Positions 1 through 10,496 of a stretch of 64,000 nucleotides of DNA are shown here, one piece after another; positions within the stretch are counted from its first letter, which is position 1; each line of letters opens with the position of its first letter. The DNA is taken from contig BCGN01000002.1 of assembly GCA_001599295.1 (NCBI GenBank), positions 930,001 to 994,000 on the forward strand, in the 5' to 3' direction. The notes under the pieces were generated by a model that worked only from the letters and a program-made list of their open reading frames with translations, ran no database searches and was not told the origin of the DNA. Origin of the DNA: Sporopachydermia quercuum (lineage: Eukaryota > Ascomycota > Sporopachydermiomycetes > Sporopachydermiales > Sporopachydermiaceae). A program made the translations under genes and the position numbers.

Positions 1-1575
1 AACTAAATGTGTTTCAAAACTTTCAAACCAAGTGAAANGAAAAGGATATAATGAAAGANAATATACACAACAAACTTTCTTCAAGGTATCTCTGATGCGA
101 AATATGTGAATCGAGAATTATGTAGAAAATTCAATTTATCTTAAATGGAAACCAAATTCTCGTTAACTCAGAGAGGGCTGCTGATTGAAATTAGATTTGC
201 CTTGGAGCTATTCATTCAAAGCTTAAGTTTGAAACGCAAGTTAAATAATCCGAAGTTTTTTCCGTTATAGGGACGTAATATAGGGGTAAGAGGATGTGAG
301 ATGCTAAAAGAAGTTGAATATTTGAAAAGATAAGGATTTTATATTGGAAAAAGAAAGAGATGCCAGTGTTAGTTGTCAATGTTGGATTGAACTACAAAGA
401 AAGAATGTACACTTTAGGTCATTTGGCTAGAGTTCTATAATATACAAAAGAATATGAATGCATCATAATACATATATATATATATATATATAGTGCAAGG
501 AGAATAGTGTGAGTTTATTTGCTACCCTACAATAGAACCAAAACAATATTTGGAAGCCATTAAATAATTAGTTAGATACTACATATTGATGAAAGAATAT
601 AATATAAAGAAAACATGGTTACGTGATTTAGCAGAGGAATCTTTGTTTAAGCTGACAATTGAGATATTTTATACCTTCAGAGACCAACAATTAACTATGT
701 AATGAGCAGAAGTCCAACAAAATCATATGCATCAACGNGTCTATTCAATCTAAAAAGCCTTTCATTAGATTAATTACTGAAAGTACACTAAAGCAATGTT
801 TCGTACATGTGAGATCTCAAATCATAAAAGTTGCAGTGTATGACAAACATTAAATTAATTACATACTGATTTCTTTGAGATCGTAGTCATTGTTATCGAC
901 TGTTGAGGAGACGAAACATGAAAGGGGACTTCTTAGTTACAGTTAATTAGGTGACCATTCCATGGTTACATCAATTGAGACAATGCCGCAAACCGGCGCA
1001 AAGATAGATTATCAGTTGAACGGTTCAATTTTGTTCTATTTAACATATTTTCGATACGTACTCCCTTATATAATTAGAATCTATTCTTTTGGTTTTCTTA
1101 GATCCAATGGAAGACTCATCTTATTGCATGAACGAAATGTTACTCCCCAAATAGCCAACAAAAAGAAATCACTAAAATTAGACATTGAAATAAAGTTGGG
1201 TCTACACTTTCCCCACTTTGACTTGTCAGGTGACCGGACATATTTTCTTATTTGCTGGAAGAGATGGATAAATGATGAATGGGCTGAATATGTATAATGG
1301 TCTATTATTTTGATCGTAAATACAAAGAGGGAAAACAGTGAAATCTCGATAATAGTAAGTCCGTAGTAAACATGCCTGGTATCCTAGAACTTTACTATGC
1401 GCTATGATGTCTACTTGATTAGGAGCTGATCGTTGTATAAAGTTAAATTGACACTCAAAGCGCTGAGCACGCTCAATTGACAGATGAGAGAACAGGCCGT
1501 ATATGCATGATGTATCTATTGTTTGCGGACACAGCTTCATTCGTTTATGGTCAATACTCTGTTATTTGAAACAAC
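1..1575. other. Intergenic DNA at window edge, no supported gene
   Basis: AT-rich sequence downstream of TPT1. It holds an (AT)n microsatellite near position 472. Two ATG-started reading frames of about 104 and 111 codons lie on opposite strands and overlap; neither resembles anything I know. I see no tRNA or other RNA gene. A gene truncated by the window edge cannot be excluded. Confidence 0.5.
472..492. repeat. (AT)n microsatellite
   Basis: About ten and a half uninterrupted AT units in intergenic DNA. Simple slippage repeat; no function implied. Confidence 0.9.
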
Positions 1576-2424
1576 TCATAGTTGATCAATTTTAGCAAAA
1601 TACTTGCTTGGGATTAGACCATCAGCATTACCGCCACTAAGAATTACACCATTTTCTGATCGGAAGAACTTAATTGAAGGTTCTTCAACTAGTAGTCTTT
1701 CATAATCCAAATATATTATCACATTTGCATTTCTTCTGAGTCCAGTAATGGTTTGATAATCAGGTGGAACCGATGCCGATTGGCTAGTTTTGTTGTTATA
1801 GTATGATGGAACCCCTTGAGCAAAATGTATGTGGTTTCTACCCATTCGACTAAGACCAGTTGCTTTGATTGACGCCAAATTTTTTCTATAAGTACCATGT
1901 ATTACAATTGGTTTGATTTCGTTATATAACAGTAATAACTCGTCTTCAGTCATGTTATCTTTCCTGTTTTTCTGCTTATAGTCTTCTATAACATCAATTG
2001 GAAGGAAATCCACAGGTTGTTTAAGTTCTTTCAATAACAGCTCATCTTCTATAATTTTTATAGAATGACCTTGACGAGCACGAATCTTCGTCCGCCCAGT
2101 ACTTTCATCGGTTCCCAACTCAAATCTTTTCTTATCATTGTTGGCAACAACTCTTTCAATATCTGTCACTGTTGTTTTCAAGCTCTTAAGCCTATTGTGT
2201 GCTAGAATATCATTCAGATCAATAAACCCATCTGGAGATATCTTCAGGTTCTCTTTCACAGCTCCGTGTCTTAATAAATATGATAATGATTTTGAGACTT
2301 TGACATCTCTGTCTTTCTGTATATCTCTATTGTTTGGCTTCGACATTAGAGTCCTCACTATTACCCTCTGAATTGATATAAAAACTCTTGCTTCTCTGTA
2401 AGATCTTGTTAATGAAATAGACAT
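1576..2424 (-). CDS. TPT1: tRNA 2'-phosphotransferase (Tpt1)
   Basis: Removes the splice-junction 2'-phosphate left by yeast tRNA ligase, transferring it to NAD+ to give ADP-ribose 1'',2''-cyclic phosphate; also a late step of HAC1 mRNA splicing. Family motifs are in order: SKSLSYLLRH (R52, H53), a RARQGHS block (R117), IHGT near 176 and MGRNHIHFA near 194-202. These include the Arg-His-Arg-Arg set typical of Tpt1. The frame opens at an ATG at 2424 (282 aa), but an in-frame ATG at 2346 (Met27) begins where the yeast homologue (about 230 aa) starts. The 26-residue extension has five Arg, one Glu and many Ser/Thr/Ile, so it could be a mitochondrial presequence. An insertion of roughly 35 residues (about 125-165) precedes the HGT motif. 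Divergent from STH1. The family call is very secure; the start is not. Confidence 0.95.
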   Translation of the reverse strand: MSISLTRSYREARVFISIQRVIVRTLMSKPNNRDIQKDRDVKVSKSLSYLLRHGAVKENLKISPDGFIDLNDILAHNRLKSLKTTVTDIERVVANNDKKRFELGTDESTGRTKIRARQGHSIKIIEDELLLKELKQPVDFLPIDVIEDYKQKNRKDNMTEDELLLLYNEIKPIVIHGTYRKNLASIKATGLSRMGRNHIHFAQGVPSYYNNKTSQSASVPPDYQTITGLRRNANVIIYLDYERLLVEEPSIKFFRSENGVILSGGNADGLIPSKYFAKIDQL

Positions 2425-3370
2425 TCATTTATTCCATCTAAAATTCTCTATTGTATCACTTCCTTCTTACCCAATATGCTGTAAAGTCAAACTCAATTGA
2501 ATCCTACGTAACAACTTCCTCTTTCCTTATACAAGTTCCCACTCTTTCTCAACATATTCACCAATCCTCATAATATACTAACTTCATTGGTCTGTTATGA
2601 CTCATACAACTGCCACTGAACTTCTCCTTATTTCTTGCTTAATCTATACTTTGCGATTTCAAAAACCCAATAATCTCTTCATGTTAATAAAAGAGAATAT
2701 GTATGGCGTCTCATTTCAAGGCACCCAAAAAGAAAAGAAAAGTACTAATTTAGAAAAACAAAATCACGTGCCACCCATCCACCTAACAATTTNTCTCATT
2801 GGCACCAACACCACAAGAATAAAAACAACCATAAACGCCAAAAAATCATAGTTGAGTATTTTAACAAGTTGAAGAAGATCAAATGAAAGTATATGTTTCA
2901 TAACGCAAAGGGACGCGTCAGATTTAGTTGTACTGATTATGAAATACGGTTTGAAAAGAACCATAGAAACTTAATAAACAACACTTCTGTTAAGGTAATA
3001 AAATCTGACTAGCTAGCAGTTGGTCCAGATATTATTTTATATTGGAAGTCATTTTGGATTAATTGTTGCGTTACAGGTGTTTAGTCAGAAGGTCATAAGC
3101 TGAATCAAGGTGCGTAAAATAATGCCGGTTATATGAGTTGATTCAATTAAAAAAGCTTGACCAATTTGAAGATATATTGAAAATCTGTCTGTATTCTATA
3201 AAATCACTAGAAACTATTGACAAGAGACACAGGTGATTGGGAAGAATTTGAGTTGATTTTGAGCTATTTGTTCTTGTTGCGGATACCATCGACTTTAAGC
3301 AAAGAACTGGAAAAGGATCTTCGTCAGATTCTATTGTATCGTATAAAGAGTACCAATATTATTACTCATC
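2425..3370. other. TPT1/STH1 divergent promoter region
   Basis: About 0.95 kb between two divergent starts. It contains an ATCACGTG at 2763-2770 and one unresolved base. An ATG-started frame of 84 codons at 2597-2851 crosses the N and looks like chance. No RNA gene seen. Confidence 0.6.
2763..2770 (+). promoter_or_regulatory. Cbf1-type RTCACGTG site
   Basis: ATCACGTG matches the RTCACRTG consensus of yeast Cbf1-like bHLH factors. It lies 339 bp upstream of the TPT1 ATG and about 600 bp upstream of STH1. Binding is inferred only from the motif. Confidence 0.45.
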
Positions 3371-6300
3371 ATGTCAAGTAATGGACATTTAACACCAAGG
3401 CTACCGCTTGCAGCTCCTGTTGCAAGATCTAATGTTGGAACTACATCAGTGATAGCCCCTTCTGATACGAGTATTGATCCATCAGTAGTACCTCAACCTC
3501 CACCAATTATTTTCAATATACCATATCCCAAGACTGCTGAAGATACCAGGCTGTTGCTTCTGAGATATAGAACATTAGGGGAAGTCCGATCTCCTCCAAT
3601 AAAAGTTGTTAGCGAAATGGAAGCAATCTATAAAGTTCTACAACAAATCAGTCAACAACAAAGAGCTTACAAGAAAAGACTAGCACGACTTAAAGCAAAA
3701 GTGCAAGAGAAAAGCAATGATTCACATAAATTAAATACACCGACACTAAAGGCTCAACTTGAAGCATTTAAGCTCATGTCTCATGATATAGATATACCTA
3801 TATCTTTGAAAAAGATTGTGAAAGACACAAGTAAGACCAAAAGCAAATCATCAGGTAACTCTGCCGAGTCTCATCTCCTATCACCTAATATAGAGGAACT
3901 CATAAAATCAAAGATTTCAGCACGTATGGCTGACTTAGAATCGTTACCATCAAACATTGGAACATTCAGTTTCACAGAGGAACCAGTTTTGAAACCAGCT
4001 GATGATGTACTGCCTGAAGCTGACCGTTTGCGTATTCGAGCTCTAATAGAATTGAAGCAATTGAGACTGTTAGGGCAACAGAAGTACCTACGTCAACAGT
4101 TATTACTCGCCTCAGCTAATTCAACAACATTCAACGATGAGTTTTCTTTCAGTAGTCGAAGACTTTTGAACAGATCTCTTAATTATAGAGCCAAATCNCG
4201 TTCAACACAAGTAGCTAAACTTTTAGAGCAGTTAGAACAACAAAGGAAACTTGATAAAGAAAGACGTAAGAGAGAAGCTCAGTTTAAACTCTTGAGACAT
4301 GTTTTGTCTACTAGTGATGAGGTTATTGAATCGGGTCGTCGAAATAGAGATAAAAGAGCTATTTTATTCAAAAGCGTATTGGCGTTCCATGCTCAAACTG
4401 AAAAAGATGAAGCTAAGAAGCTTGAAAAGACCGCAAAACAACGTTTGGCTGCATTGAAATCCAACGACGAAGAAGCTTACCTGAAGCTCTTAGATCAGAC
4501 TAAGGATACGAGACTGACTCACTTATTGAAACAGACGAACTCCTTCTTAGATTCGTTGGCAGAGAAAGTTAAAGTCCAACAAGCTGAGACATTGGAACTT
4601 GCTAAAAACAATAGAAGGATTGATGAAATTGATGGAAACAATGATTTAAGTGATAACGAAGAAGAGAATGCTGGTGACAATGGGAAGATTGATTATTACA
4701 AAGTGGCTCATAAGATTCAAGAAGAAGTCACAGCTCAACCTTCAATTTTGATTGGTGGTCAATTGAAAGAGTATCAAATTAAAGGATTACAGTGGATGGT
4801 TTCTTTGTATAATAACCACTTGAATGGTATTTTAGCTGATGAAATGGGTCTTGGTAAAACAATTCAATCGTTGTCATTAATCACTTATCTCATTGAAAAG
4901 AAACACAATCCTGGTCCTTATTTGGTGATTGTTCCTTTAAGTACTATTACGAATTGGACATTAGAATTTGAGAAATGGGCTCCCACCGTTAAAAAGATTG
5001 TTTATAAAGGAGCACCACCTGCAAGAAAGGTTCTTCAACAACAAATAAGATCAGGTAATTTCAATGTTGTATTAACAACTTATGAGTATATTATCAAAGA
5101 TAGACCAATTTTAGCAAGAATCAAATGGGAACACATGATTATGGATGAAGGTCATAGATTAAAGAACACCCAATCTAAGTTATCAGCAACGTTGACTCAA
5201 TACTATACTACTAAGTATAGACTCATTTTAACAGGTACTCCTTTACAGAATAACCTGCCAGAATTATGGGCTTTGCTTAATTTTGTTTTACCAAAGATTT
5301 TCAATTCTGTCAAGACGTTTGACGAATGGTTTAATACTCCTTTTGCTAATACTGGTGGTCAAGATAAAATGGAGTTAACAGAAGAAGAGACTTTATTGAT
5401 TATTCGTCGTTTGCACAAGGTGTTAAGACCATTTTTGCTGCGTCGTTTGAAACGAGATGTGGAGAAGGATTTACCTGACAAAGTTGAAAAAGTTATAAAA
5501 TGTAAAATGTCTGCATTACAATCAAAGCTTTACTCACAAATGTTGTTATATAATGCTTTATTTGTTGGATCTCAAACCGATGAAAATGGAGTTGTGACCT
5601 CGTCAGGAATCAAAGGTGTTAATAATAAGATTATGCAGCTTCGAAAGATTTGTAATCATCCTTATTGTTATGATGAAGTTGAAGGCGCCTTAGTGAAAGA
5701 TCCAAAGAAACCATACAATATTGATAACATCTGGAGAACATCTGGAAAGTTTGAGTTATTAGATCGTGTTTTACCCAAATTTGAAAGAAGTGGACATAGA
5801 GTATTGATGTTCTTCCAAATGACTCAAGTAATGGATATAATGGAAGATTATTTAACTTATAGAGGAGTCCAATATTTGAGACTTGATGGACAAACGAAAG
5901 CAGAAGACAGAACTTCTATGCTGAAGGAATTCAATGCTCCTGATTCTCCTTATTTCTGTTTCCTTCTATCCACACGTGCTGGTGGGTTGGGATTAAATCT
6001 TCAAACAGCTGATACTGTTATTATTTATGACTCTGATTGGAATCCACATCAAGATCTTCAAGCTCAAGACAGAGCTCATCGTATCGGTCAAAAGAATGAA
6101 GTTCGTATTTTACGGTTAATTGTTGAAGACTCAGTCGAAGAAGTTATCTTGGAACGTGCTATGCAAAAACTTGATATTGATGGGAAAGTTATTCAAGCCG
6201 GTAAGTTTGATAACAAGAGTACAGCTGAGGAACAAGAAGCTTTCTTGAGAAAGTTGATCGAAGCGGAAGAATCAAAGCGTGAGAATAATCAACAAGATCC

Positions 6301-7234
6301 CGATGAGTTTGATGATGATGAGTTGAATGAAATTCTAGCTAGAAGTGATTATGAGCAAGATCTTTTCAAACAAATTGACTTAGAACGTGAAAACGAATCA
6401 AAATATGTTAAGCCCGGTGCCACCGCATTAGGCAAGAATCCTGAAAATCTACCTGAAAGACTTATGGTGTATGATGAGATGCCAGATGTATTCAAGGAAG
6501 ATATTAGGGAGCATTTACAACCAACATCCAATGAACCGTTAGGTAGAGGTGCTAGAGAAAGAAAACGTGTTTTCTATGATGATGGGCTAACAGAAGATCA
6601 ATGGCTTGATGCTATTGATGCTGCTGTTGAAGCTGAAAAGCAAGAAGAAGAGCCTGAAAATGGAGCCTATGATTCAGATTCCAATGCTAAAATTGATGAT
6701 GCTGTTAAAAAGAAAAGATCAAGATTGGATTTTCTTCGGAGAAGAAGGATGGCCAAAAAAAATGGGGAAGATTTACCTGATGAAGAAGATTTTGGTGACG
6801 ATGATGATACTGAAGGTGAGGTATCAAATCCACCGTCCACGAAGCGTCAAAAGGTTGCTAATGGTGAAGATAAATCTGCCGACAATACAATTGCTGTTGT
6901 CAATGATCCATTGAAAAAGGAGTTAAGAGGTATTATGGAGAAGCTATCAGAATTGAAGGACGAAAATGGAAGATCAAGAACAGAGATATTCTTAAAGCTT
7001 CCATCAAGAAGATTTTACAGAGATTATTATAAAATAATTAAGAAACCAGTGTCGATCAATCAGATTGTACAAAGAATTGATGACGGCGTTTATACTACGA
7101 TAGATGATTTTGCTAGCGATGTTGAATTAATGGTAAAAAATGCTCAAACGTATAATGAGCCTGAGTCGTTTGTATATACCGATTCTCAGATTATTCAGCA
7201 AACGTTGCATGAACTGCTTTCTTCTGTACAATAG
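3371..7234 (+). CDS. STH1: RSC chromatin-remodelling ATPase Sth1
   Basis: Catalytic Snf2-family ATPase of the nuclear RSC complex, which slides and ejects promoter nucleosomes. 1287 aa, close to yeast Sth1 (about 1360) and shorter than Snf2 (about 1700), which favours STH1. Domains in order: N-terminal helical region, HSA helix around 305-400 (actin-related protein binding), ATPase with Walker A in DEMGLGKT near 489-496, DEGH box near 591, C-terminal helicase lobe with STRAGGLGLNLQ near 867 and QAQDRAHRIGQ near 897, acidic SnAC-like region, an acidic/basic linker and a C-terminal bromodomain from about 1180. The N at 4198 falls in the third base of a TCN codon, so the residue is Ser regardless. 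CTG codons at 5255-5257 and 5438-5440 occupy invariant Leu positions. Convergent with the next gene, 136 bp apart. Confidence 0.97.
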   Translation: MSSNGHLTPRLPLAAPVARSNVGTTSVIAPSDTSIDPSVVPQPPPIIFNIPYPKTAEDTRLLLLRYRTLGEVRSPPIKVVSEMEAIYKVLQQISQQQRAYKKRLARLKAKVQEKSNDSHKLNTPTLKAQLEAFKLMSHDIDIPISLKKIVKDTSKTKSKSSGNSAESHLLSPNIEELIKSKISARMADLESLPSNIGTFSFTEEPVLKPADDVLPEADRLRIRALIELKQLRLLGQQKYLRQQLLLASANSTTFNDEFSFSSRRLLNRSLNYRAKXRSTQVAKLLEQLEQQRKLDKERRKREAQFKLLRHVLSTSDEVIESGRRNRDKRAILFKSVLAFHAQTEKDEAKKLEKTAKQRLAALKSNDEEAYLKLLDQTKDTRLTHLLKQTNSFLDSLAEKVKVQQAETLELAKNNRRIDEIDGNNDLSDNEEENAGDNGKIDYYKVAHKIQEEVTAQPSILIGGQLKEYQIKGLQWMVSLYNNHLNGILADEMGLGKTIQSLSLITYLIEKKHNPGPYLVIVPLSTITNWTLEFEKWAPTVKKIVYKGAPPARKVLQQQIRSGNFNVVLTTYEYIIKDRPILARIKWEHMIMDEGHRLKNTQSKLSATLTQYYTTKYRLILTGTPLQNNLPELWALLNFVLPKIFNSVKTFDEWFNTPFANTGGQDKMELTEEETLLIIRRLHKVLRPFLLRRLKRDVEKDLPDKVEKVIKCKMSALQSKLYSQMLLYNALFVGSQTDENGVVTSSGIKGVNNKIMQLRKICNHPYCYDEVEGALVKDPKKPYNIDNIWRTSGKFELLDRVLPKFERSGHRVLMFFQMTQVMDIMEDYLTYRGVQYLRLDGQTKAEDRTSMLKEFNAPDSPYFCFLLSTRAGGLGLNLQTADTVIIYDSDWNPHQDLQAQDRAHRIGQKNEVRILRLIVEDSVEEVILERAMQKLDIDGKVIQAGKFDNKSTAEEQEAFLRKLIEAEESKRENNQQDPDEFDDDELNEILARSDYEQDLFKQIDLERENESKYVKPGATALGKNPENLPERLMVYDEMPDVFKEDIREHLQPTSNEPLGRGARERKRVFYDDGLTEDQWLDAIDAAVEAEKQEEEPENGAYDSDSNAKIDDAVKKKRSRLDFLRRRRMAKKNGEDLPDEEDFGDDDDTEGEVSNPPSTKRQKVANGEDKSADNTIAVVNDPLKKELRGIMEKLSELKDENGRSRTEIFLKLPSRRFYRDYYKIIKKPVSINQIVQRIDDGVYTTIDDFASDVELMVKNAQTYNEPESFVYTDSQIIQQTLHELLSSVQ

Positions 7235-7370
7235 GCAATTAATATAGTATATGTAATGTAGTATCGGAATACACAGGATACTTAGTTCACATACTTAAAT
7301 AGAATAAATATATGTAGTGAAATTAGGATGAAATTAATGCTGATATCAGTAATTGTCCTTCCATTTTCTA

Positions 7371-8675
7371 TCAGTCGTACGATTCTAATGAAACTGATGT
7401 GTTCATTTTGGTAGCTGCATCATTAGACGAGGCATATGGTGAATCGTCACTTGGATGAGATGTTGAGAAACTGCCACTGTTCAGAGGTTTCCAGTTCTTG
7501 AGTCTATTCTGGTAAAAGCTGTCGGTTTGATTGTCTTGACTGATATGGGTTGTACAACTCTCATACTCATCTTGGGAACTATCCACATATCTGACCTTTC
7601 CATCAGAGATATTCTTGTGCACCATAGGAGGGTAAATATGCTGTTTGCTAGCCTTTGATTTTAAGATATATGCCGTATCTGACAATGATGGTTTCATCTT
7701 TACATTTTCCTTTCCATGCTCATACTTCGTTTTTGAACTTGAGTGATGCTTCTGTTGTTTATCACTATCACTTCTCTTCACAAGCTTCCTTTCCAGAAGC
7801 TTCAAAAGTTTAGCTTCTTTAGTATCCAGTATCTCCCTGAACAAAGAAGTATGTTCATTTGACTTCTTATATGTATCATCAAAGTCGTCTGCGTGATCTT
7901 GCGAATGCGGTTCTCTTGCTGTCAAATGGTGGATCTCTGACGTTCTATGTTTTTTGTTATAGATCTGATGTTGATCCACCAATTTTGATGGCAAATACTT
8001 CAGTTTTTCTTCATGTTTCAGCCAAACCATTATTTGAGAGAACGCTGTAGCAAGAATCAATACTGGATCAGTTTTCCCTTCATCAATCAGCACAGTAATT
8101 TCAGTTTGTTTCTTGTCATTTGCTCCAACTCTTGCTAATCTTTCACATATCACATCATGATCAGGAAGGTGCACTTTTGTTATCCTTTCTAAATATCCAG
8201 TTTGAAAACTCCACCGATAAGAAGTTTGAGCATTCCCTCTTGAAGTTTTGAATTCTGATATTCTACCCGAATCTTTAGGCACCAGCCTTATGGATTGTCT
8301 ATTGTGTTCTTCCTCGCATAAATCAACTGAGCATGATGAACCTACATGGGCAACAGATATAATAGCAACATCAGATTTAGAATGGCGTGCGTGCGAATCA
8401 ACCATTGAATAACGTTTTGCCCCAACAGATATCACATCAGGGTTCTTACATGGAAGGATATTATAAATTAATTTCCCCAACGAATCGAAAATTTGAAATG
8501 TATCCAATGAACACCTGCGGATTGTGTACACGCAAGGGTTCTTTGATAACGGAATCGTGTATCCAGATTCACTGACATTGGATATTTTGCGTGCCTTATG
8601 AATTCCAATTGCTCCTGTAACTAGGGATATAGTACCAACTCCTGAGAACACTAGAATGGGAACAACTATATCCAT
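7371..8675 (-). CDS. Unrecognised membrane-anchored protein, possible tubby/LURP-like fold
   Basis: 434 aa. I do not recognise an orthologue. Residues 3-24 form one hydrophobic segment that could be an N-terminal signal anchor. Residues about 35-235 look beta-rich, with Y-R-W-S-F followed by G-Y-L-E-R-I, an arrangement that reminds me of tubby C-terminal-like or LURP-type domains of fungal proteins; this is a weak visual impression, not a domain hit. Residues 235-434 are polar and probably disordered, with a short Lys/Leu-rich helix near 285-300 and a Ser-rich tail. It starts at an ATG at 8675 and ends convergently with STH1. The uninterrupted long frame supports a real gene; the function is unknown. 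Confidence 0.75.
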   Translation of the reverse strand: MDIVVPILVFSGVGTISLVTGAIGIHKARKISNVSESGYTIPLSKNPCVYTIRRCSLDTFQIFDSLGKLIYNILPCKNPDVISVGAKRYSMVDSHARHSKSDVAIISVAHVGSSCSVDLCEEEHNRQSIRLVPKDSGRISEFKTSRGNAQTSYRWSFQTGYLERITKVHLPDHDVICERLARVGANDKKQTEITVLIDEGKTDPVLILATAFSQIMVWLKHEEKLKYLPSKLVDQHQIYNKKHRTSEIHHLTAREPHSQDHADDFDDTYKKSNEHTSLFREILDTKEAKLLKLLERKLVKRSDSDKQQKHHSSSKTKYEHGKENVKMKPSLSDTAYILKSKASKQHIYPPMVHKNISDGKVRYVDSSQDEYESCTTHISQDNQTDSFYQNRLKNWKPLNSGSFSTSHPSDDSPYASSNDAATKMNTSVSLESYD

Positions 8676-9104
8676 GATAGCAAGTAAATGTTATAACTCT
8701 TAGGTAGTGTGGCTATTTGTTGAAGCAGTAAAACCAGCCAGTAATACAATATATTAACCTTTCTGTTTAGTATTATTCTTTCATTGATTTCTAACGTACA
8801 TATATAATACAACCTGAGAGGCAGAAAGTGAGAATATGAATGAATGAATAGCGGCAAATAAAGCCAGGAAATGCACAATTCACACAGATATAAAAGGAAA
8901 TGCGATGACATGGGGTATCAAGTTTTGAATTGTTTGGCTCACAAAACAGAATATTTATTTTGTGGAGCAAGACAAAACTGATACAGAAGCACGACACGTT
9001 GCAACATGATTACAAACAGAACTGTTGTTTTGTGGACTATGATGACAATCACAACGACGATGATTTCATAACTCAATATTACATATTGTAGTAATACAGG
9101 TAGC
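8676..9104. other. Spacer between orphan gene and PAC1
   Basis: 429 bp holding the upstream region of the orphan gene and the 3' flank of PAC1, both on the minus strand. Two short minus-strand frames here (up to 81 codons) are hydrophobic low-complexity readings of AT-rich DNA and are not supported. Confidence 0.5.
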
Positions 9105-10496
9105 TTATTTCCAGACTCTTATAGTTGTATCAACACTCCCACTGACAATGAATCTTCTTATTTGGTGAGATAGCGTATCAGTAGATTGAAGCGGGTTCGC
9201 TATGGGAGGAGCTACAACTGTTGAAACAAATTTATCATGACCTTTCAGTGTCTTTGTTTTACGAATTTGACAATCAGTTATACTCCAGACAATGATAGTG
9301 TGATCATCAGAACAGGAAAAAAAGAATTTACCGCCAGGATGAAATGTCAGACTTCGTACCCAAGATGTATGAGCAGTCAGCTGAGCAAGAACAACAGGAC
9401 CACCGGCCGTAAGTTCTTTGTGCTGTTGTGAAACTTGTCCATCTGATCCAGGAGGAGGTGGTAGCAGCCATACTATTATTGTTGTATCTCTTGAACCAGT
9501 CAGCGCATATTTGTATGAAAGTTTAATTGAAGAGTAGTCAGACTCTTCTGTTGTATCAGTAATCCCTGCGATAGCATCTAGATAGCTCCAAGACTGTGGG
9601 GGAGCAAATATACCGGTTTCTATCACATGCGTGTGCCCTATCAGATTACAGACTCCTTTTCCAGTAACTAAAGATGATACACGGCCTGACTGATCAGATG
9701 ATACAGATAATACATATTCCGGTGTTACGGCCGGCAATGGCGAAGGATCGATGCTACGAACCCAATCAGAATGACCAACGATTGTTTTCAAGCAAAATCC
9801 GGACTCTGTATCCCATAGTTTTAGGGACCTATCTCTGGAACATGATAACAATAGGGATGGGGTTGTATTAGTGAATCTCACGCATGATATTGTATGATCG
9901 TGGCCTGTCAGGGTTTTATTATGAGTTAGGTTTTGAGTGGTATAGAGATTAATGTGTAGATCAGATGATGCAGATGCAAGAAGTATTGAGGAGTTATTAG
10001 AGAATGCAAAAGATAAAGATGTAATGGCTTTGCTATGAGCCCGTTTCGTTTGTAGTGGTTGATCAGGTAAATCAAGATCCCAAAGTTTGAGTATTCCATC
10101 GTCTGATCCAGACGCCAGAATGTTCAAGTAAGGATGAATTGCTAGCGATGTAATCGGCGTCCTGTGAGAAGAGAGCGTTATTGATGTGGATGGTACCCAA
10201 TTTAATGATGATATAGTAACATTATTTCCTGGATGTCTAAATGGATCGTTAAGCTGTTCTATTAAATCTTTGTTCGCCTCTTCTAAATCCAGTATTTTTT
10301 TCTGTAGTCTGATTATTGATGCCCATTTCTTCTCTAATAACTGCGACGATCGCGTCAAAGAAGATGAGTCTTCAATAGGATCAACTTCTAATATTGAAGC
10401 CAAAGACTTCCATTGGTCTTCAGGAACCTTTTCCTGTAAATATGACAGAATTGCCGCGTGCAGATCATGTTGCTGGTTTGGAGTAAGTAGAGACAT
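9105..10496 (-). CDS. PAC1: LIS1 homologue Pac1, dynein regulator
   Basis: Lis1-family protein that binds the dynein motor domain and helps target cytoplasmic dynein to microtubule plus ends for spindle positioning. 463 aa (yeast Pac1 about 494). An N-terminal LisH motif covers about 8-38, then a coiled coil at about 70-85 containing LLEKKWASIIRLQKKI, which is diagnostic of Lis1. Seven WD40 blades follow from about 108 to the C terminus; examples are SGSDDGILKLWDLD and the final VSGSVDTTIRVWK. The start is the ATG at 10496. It is divergent from the SAT4-type kinase across an unusually long spacer. KIP2, which delivers dynein and Pac1 along microtubules in S. cerevisiae, is in the same window 25 kb away. 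Confidence 0.95.
   Translation of the reverse strand: MSLLTPNQQHDLHAAILSYLQEKVPEDQWKSLASILEVDPIEDSSSLTRSSQLLEKKWASIIRLQKKILDLEEANKDLIEQLNDPFRHPGNNVTISSLNWVPSTSITLSSHRTPITSLAIHPYLNILASGSDDGILKLWDLDLPDQPLQTKRAHSKAITSLSFAFSNNSSILLASASSDLHINLYTTQNLTHNKTLTGHDHTISCVRFTNTTPSLLLSCSRDRSLKLWDTESGFCLKTIVGHSDWVRSIDPSPLPAVTPEYVLSVSSDQSGRVSSLVTGKGVCNLIGHTHVIETGIFAPPQSWSYLDAIAGITDTTEESDYSSIKLSYKYALTGSRDTTIIVWLLPPPPGSDGQVSQQHKELTAGGPVVLAQLTAHTSWVRSLTFHPGGKFFFSCSDDHTIIVWSITDCQIRKTKTLKGHDKFVSTVVAPPIANPLQSTDTLSHQIRRFIVSGSVDTTIRVWK

Noticed and set aside
962-1540. Two opposite-strand ATG frames of 111 and 104 codons, overlapping
   Set aside because: No recognisable domain or motif, antisense overlap, and typical of chance frames in AT-rich DNA.
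8666-8997. Hydrophobic minus-strand frames upstream of the orphan membrane protein
   Set aside because: Overlap the ATG of that gene, no splice sites to join them, low-complexity composition.
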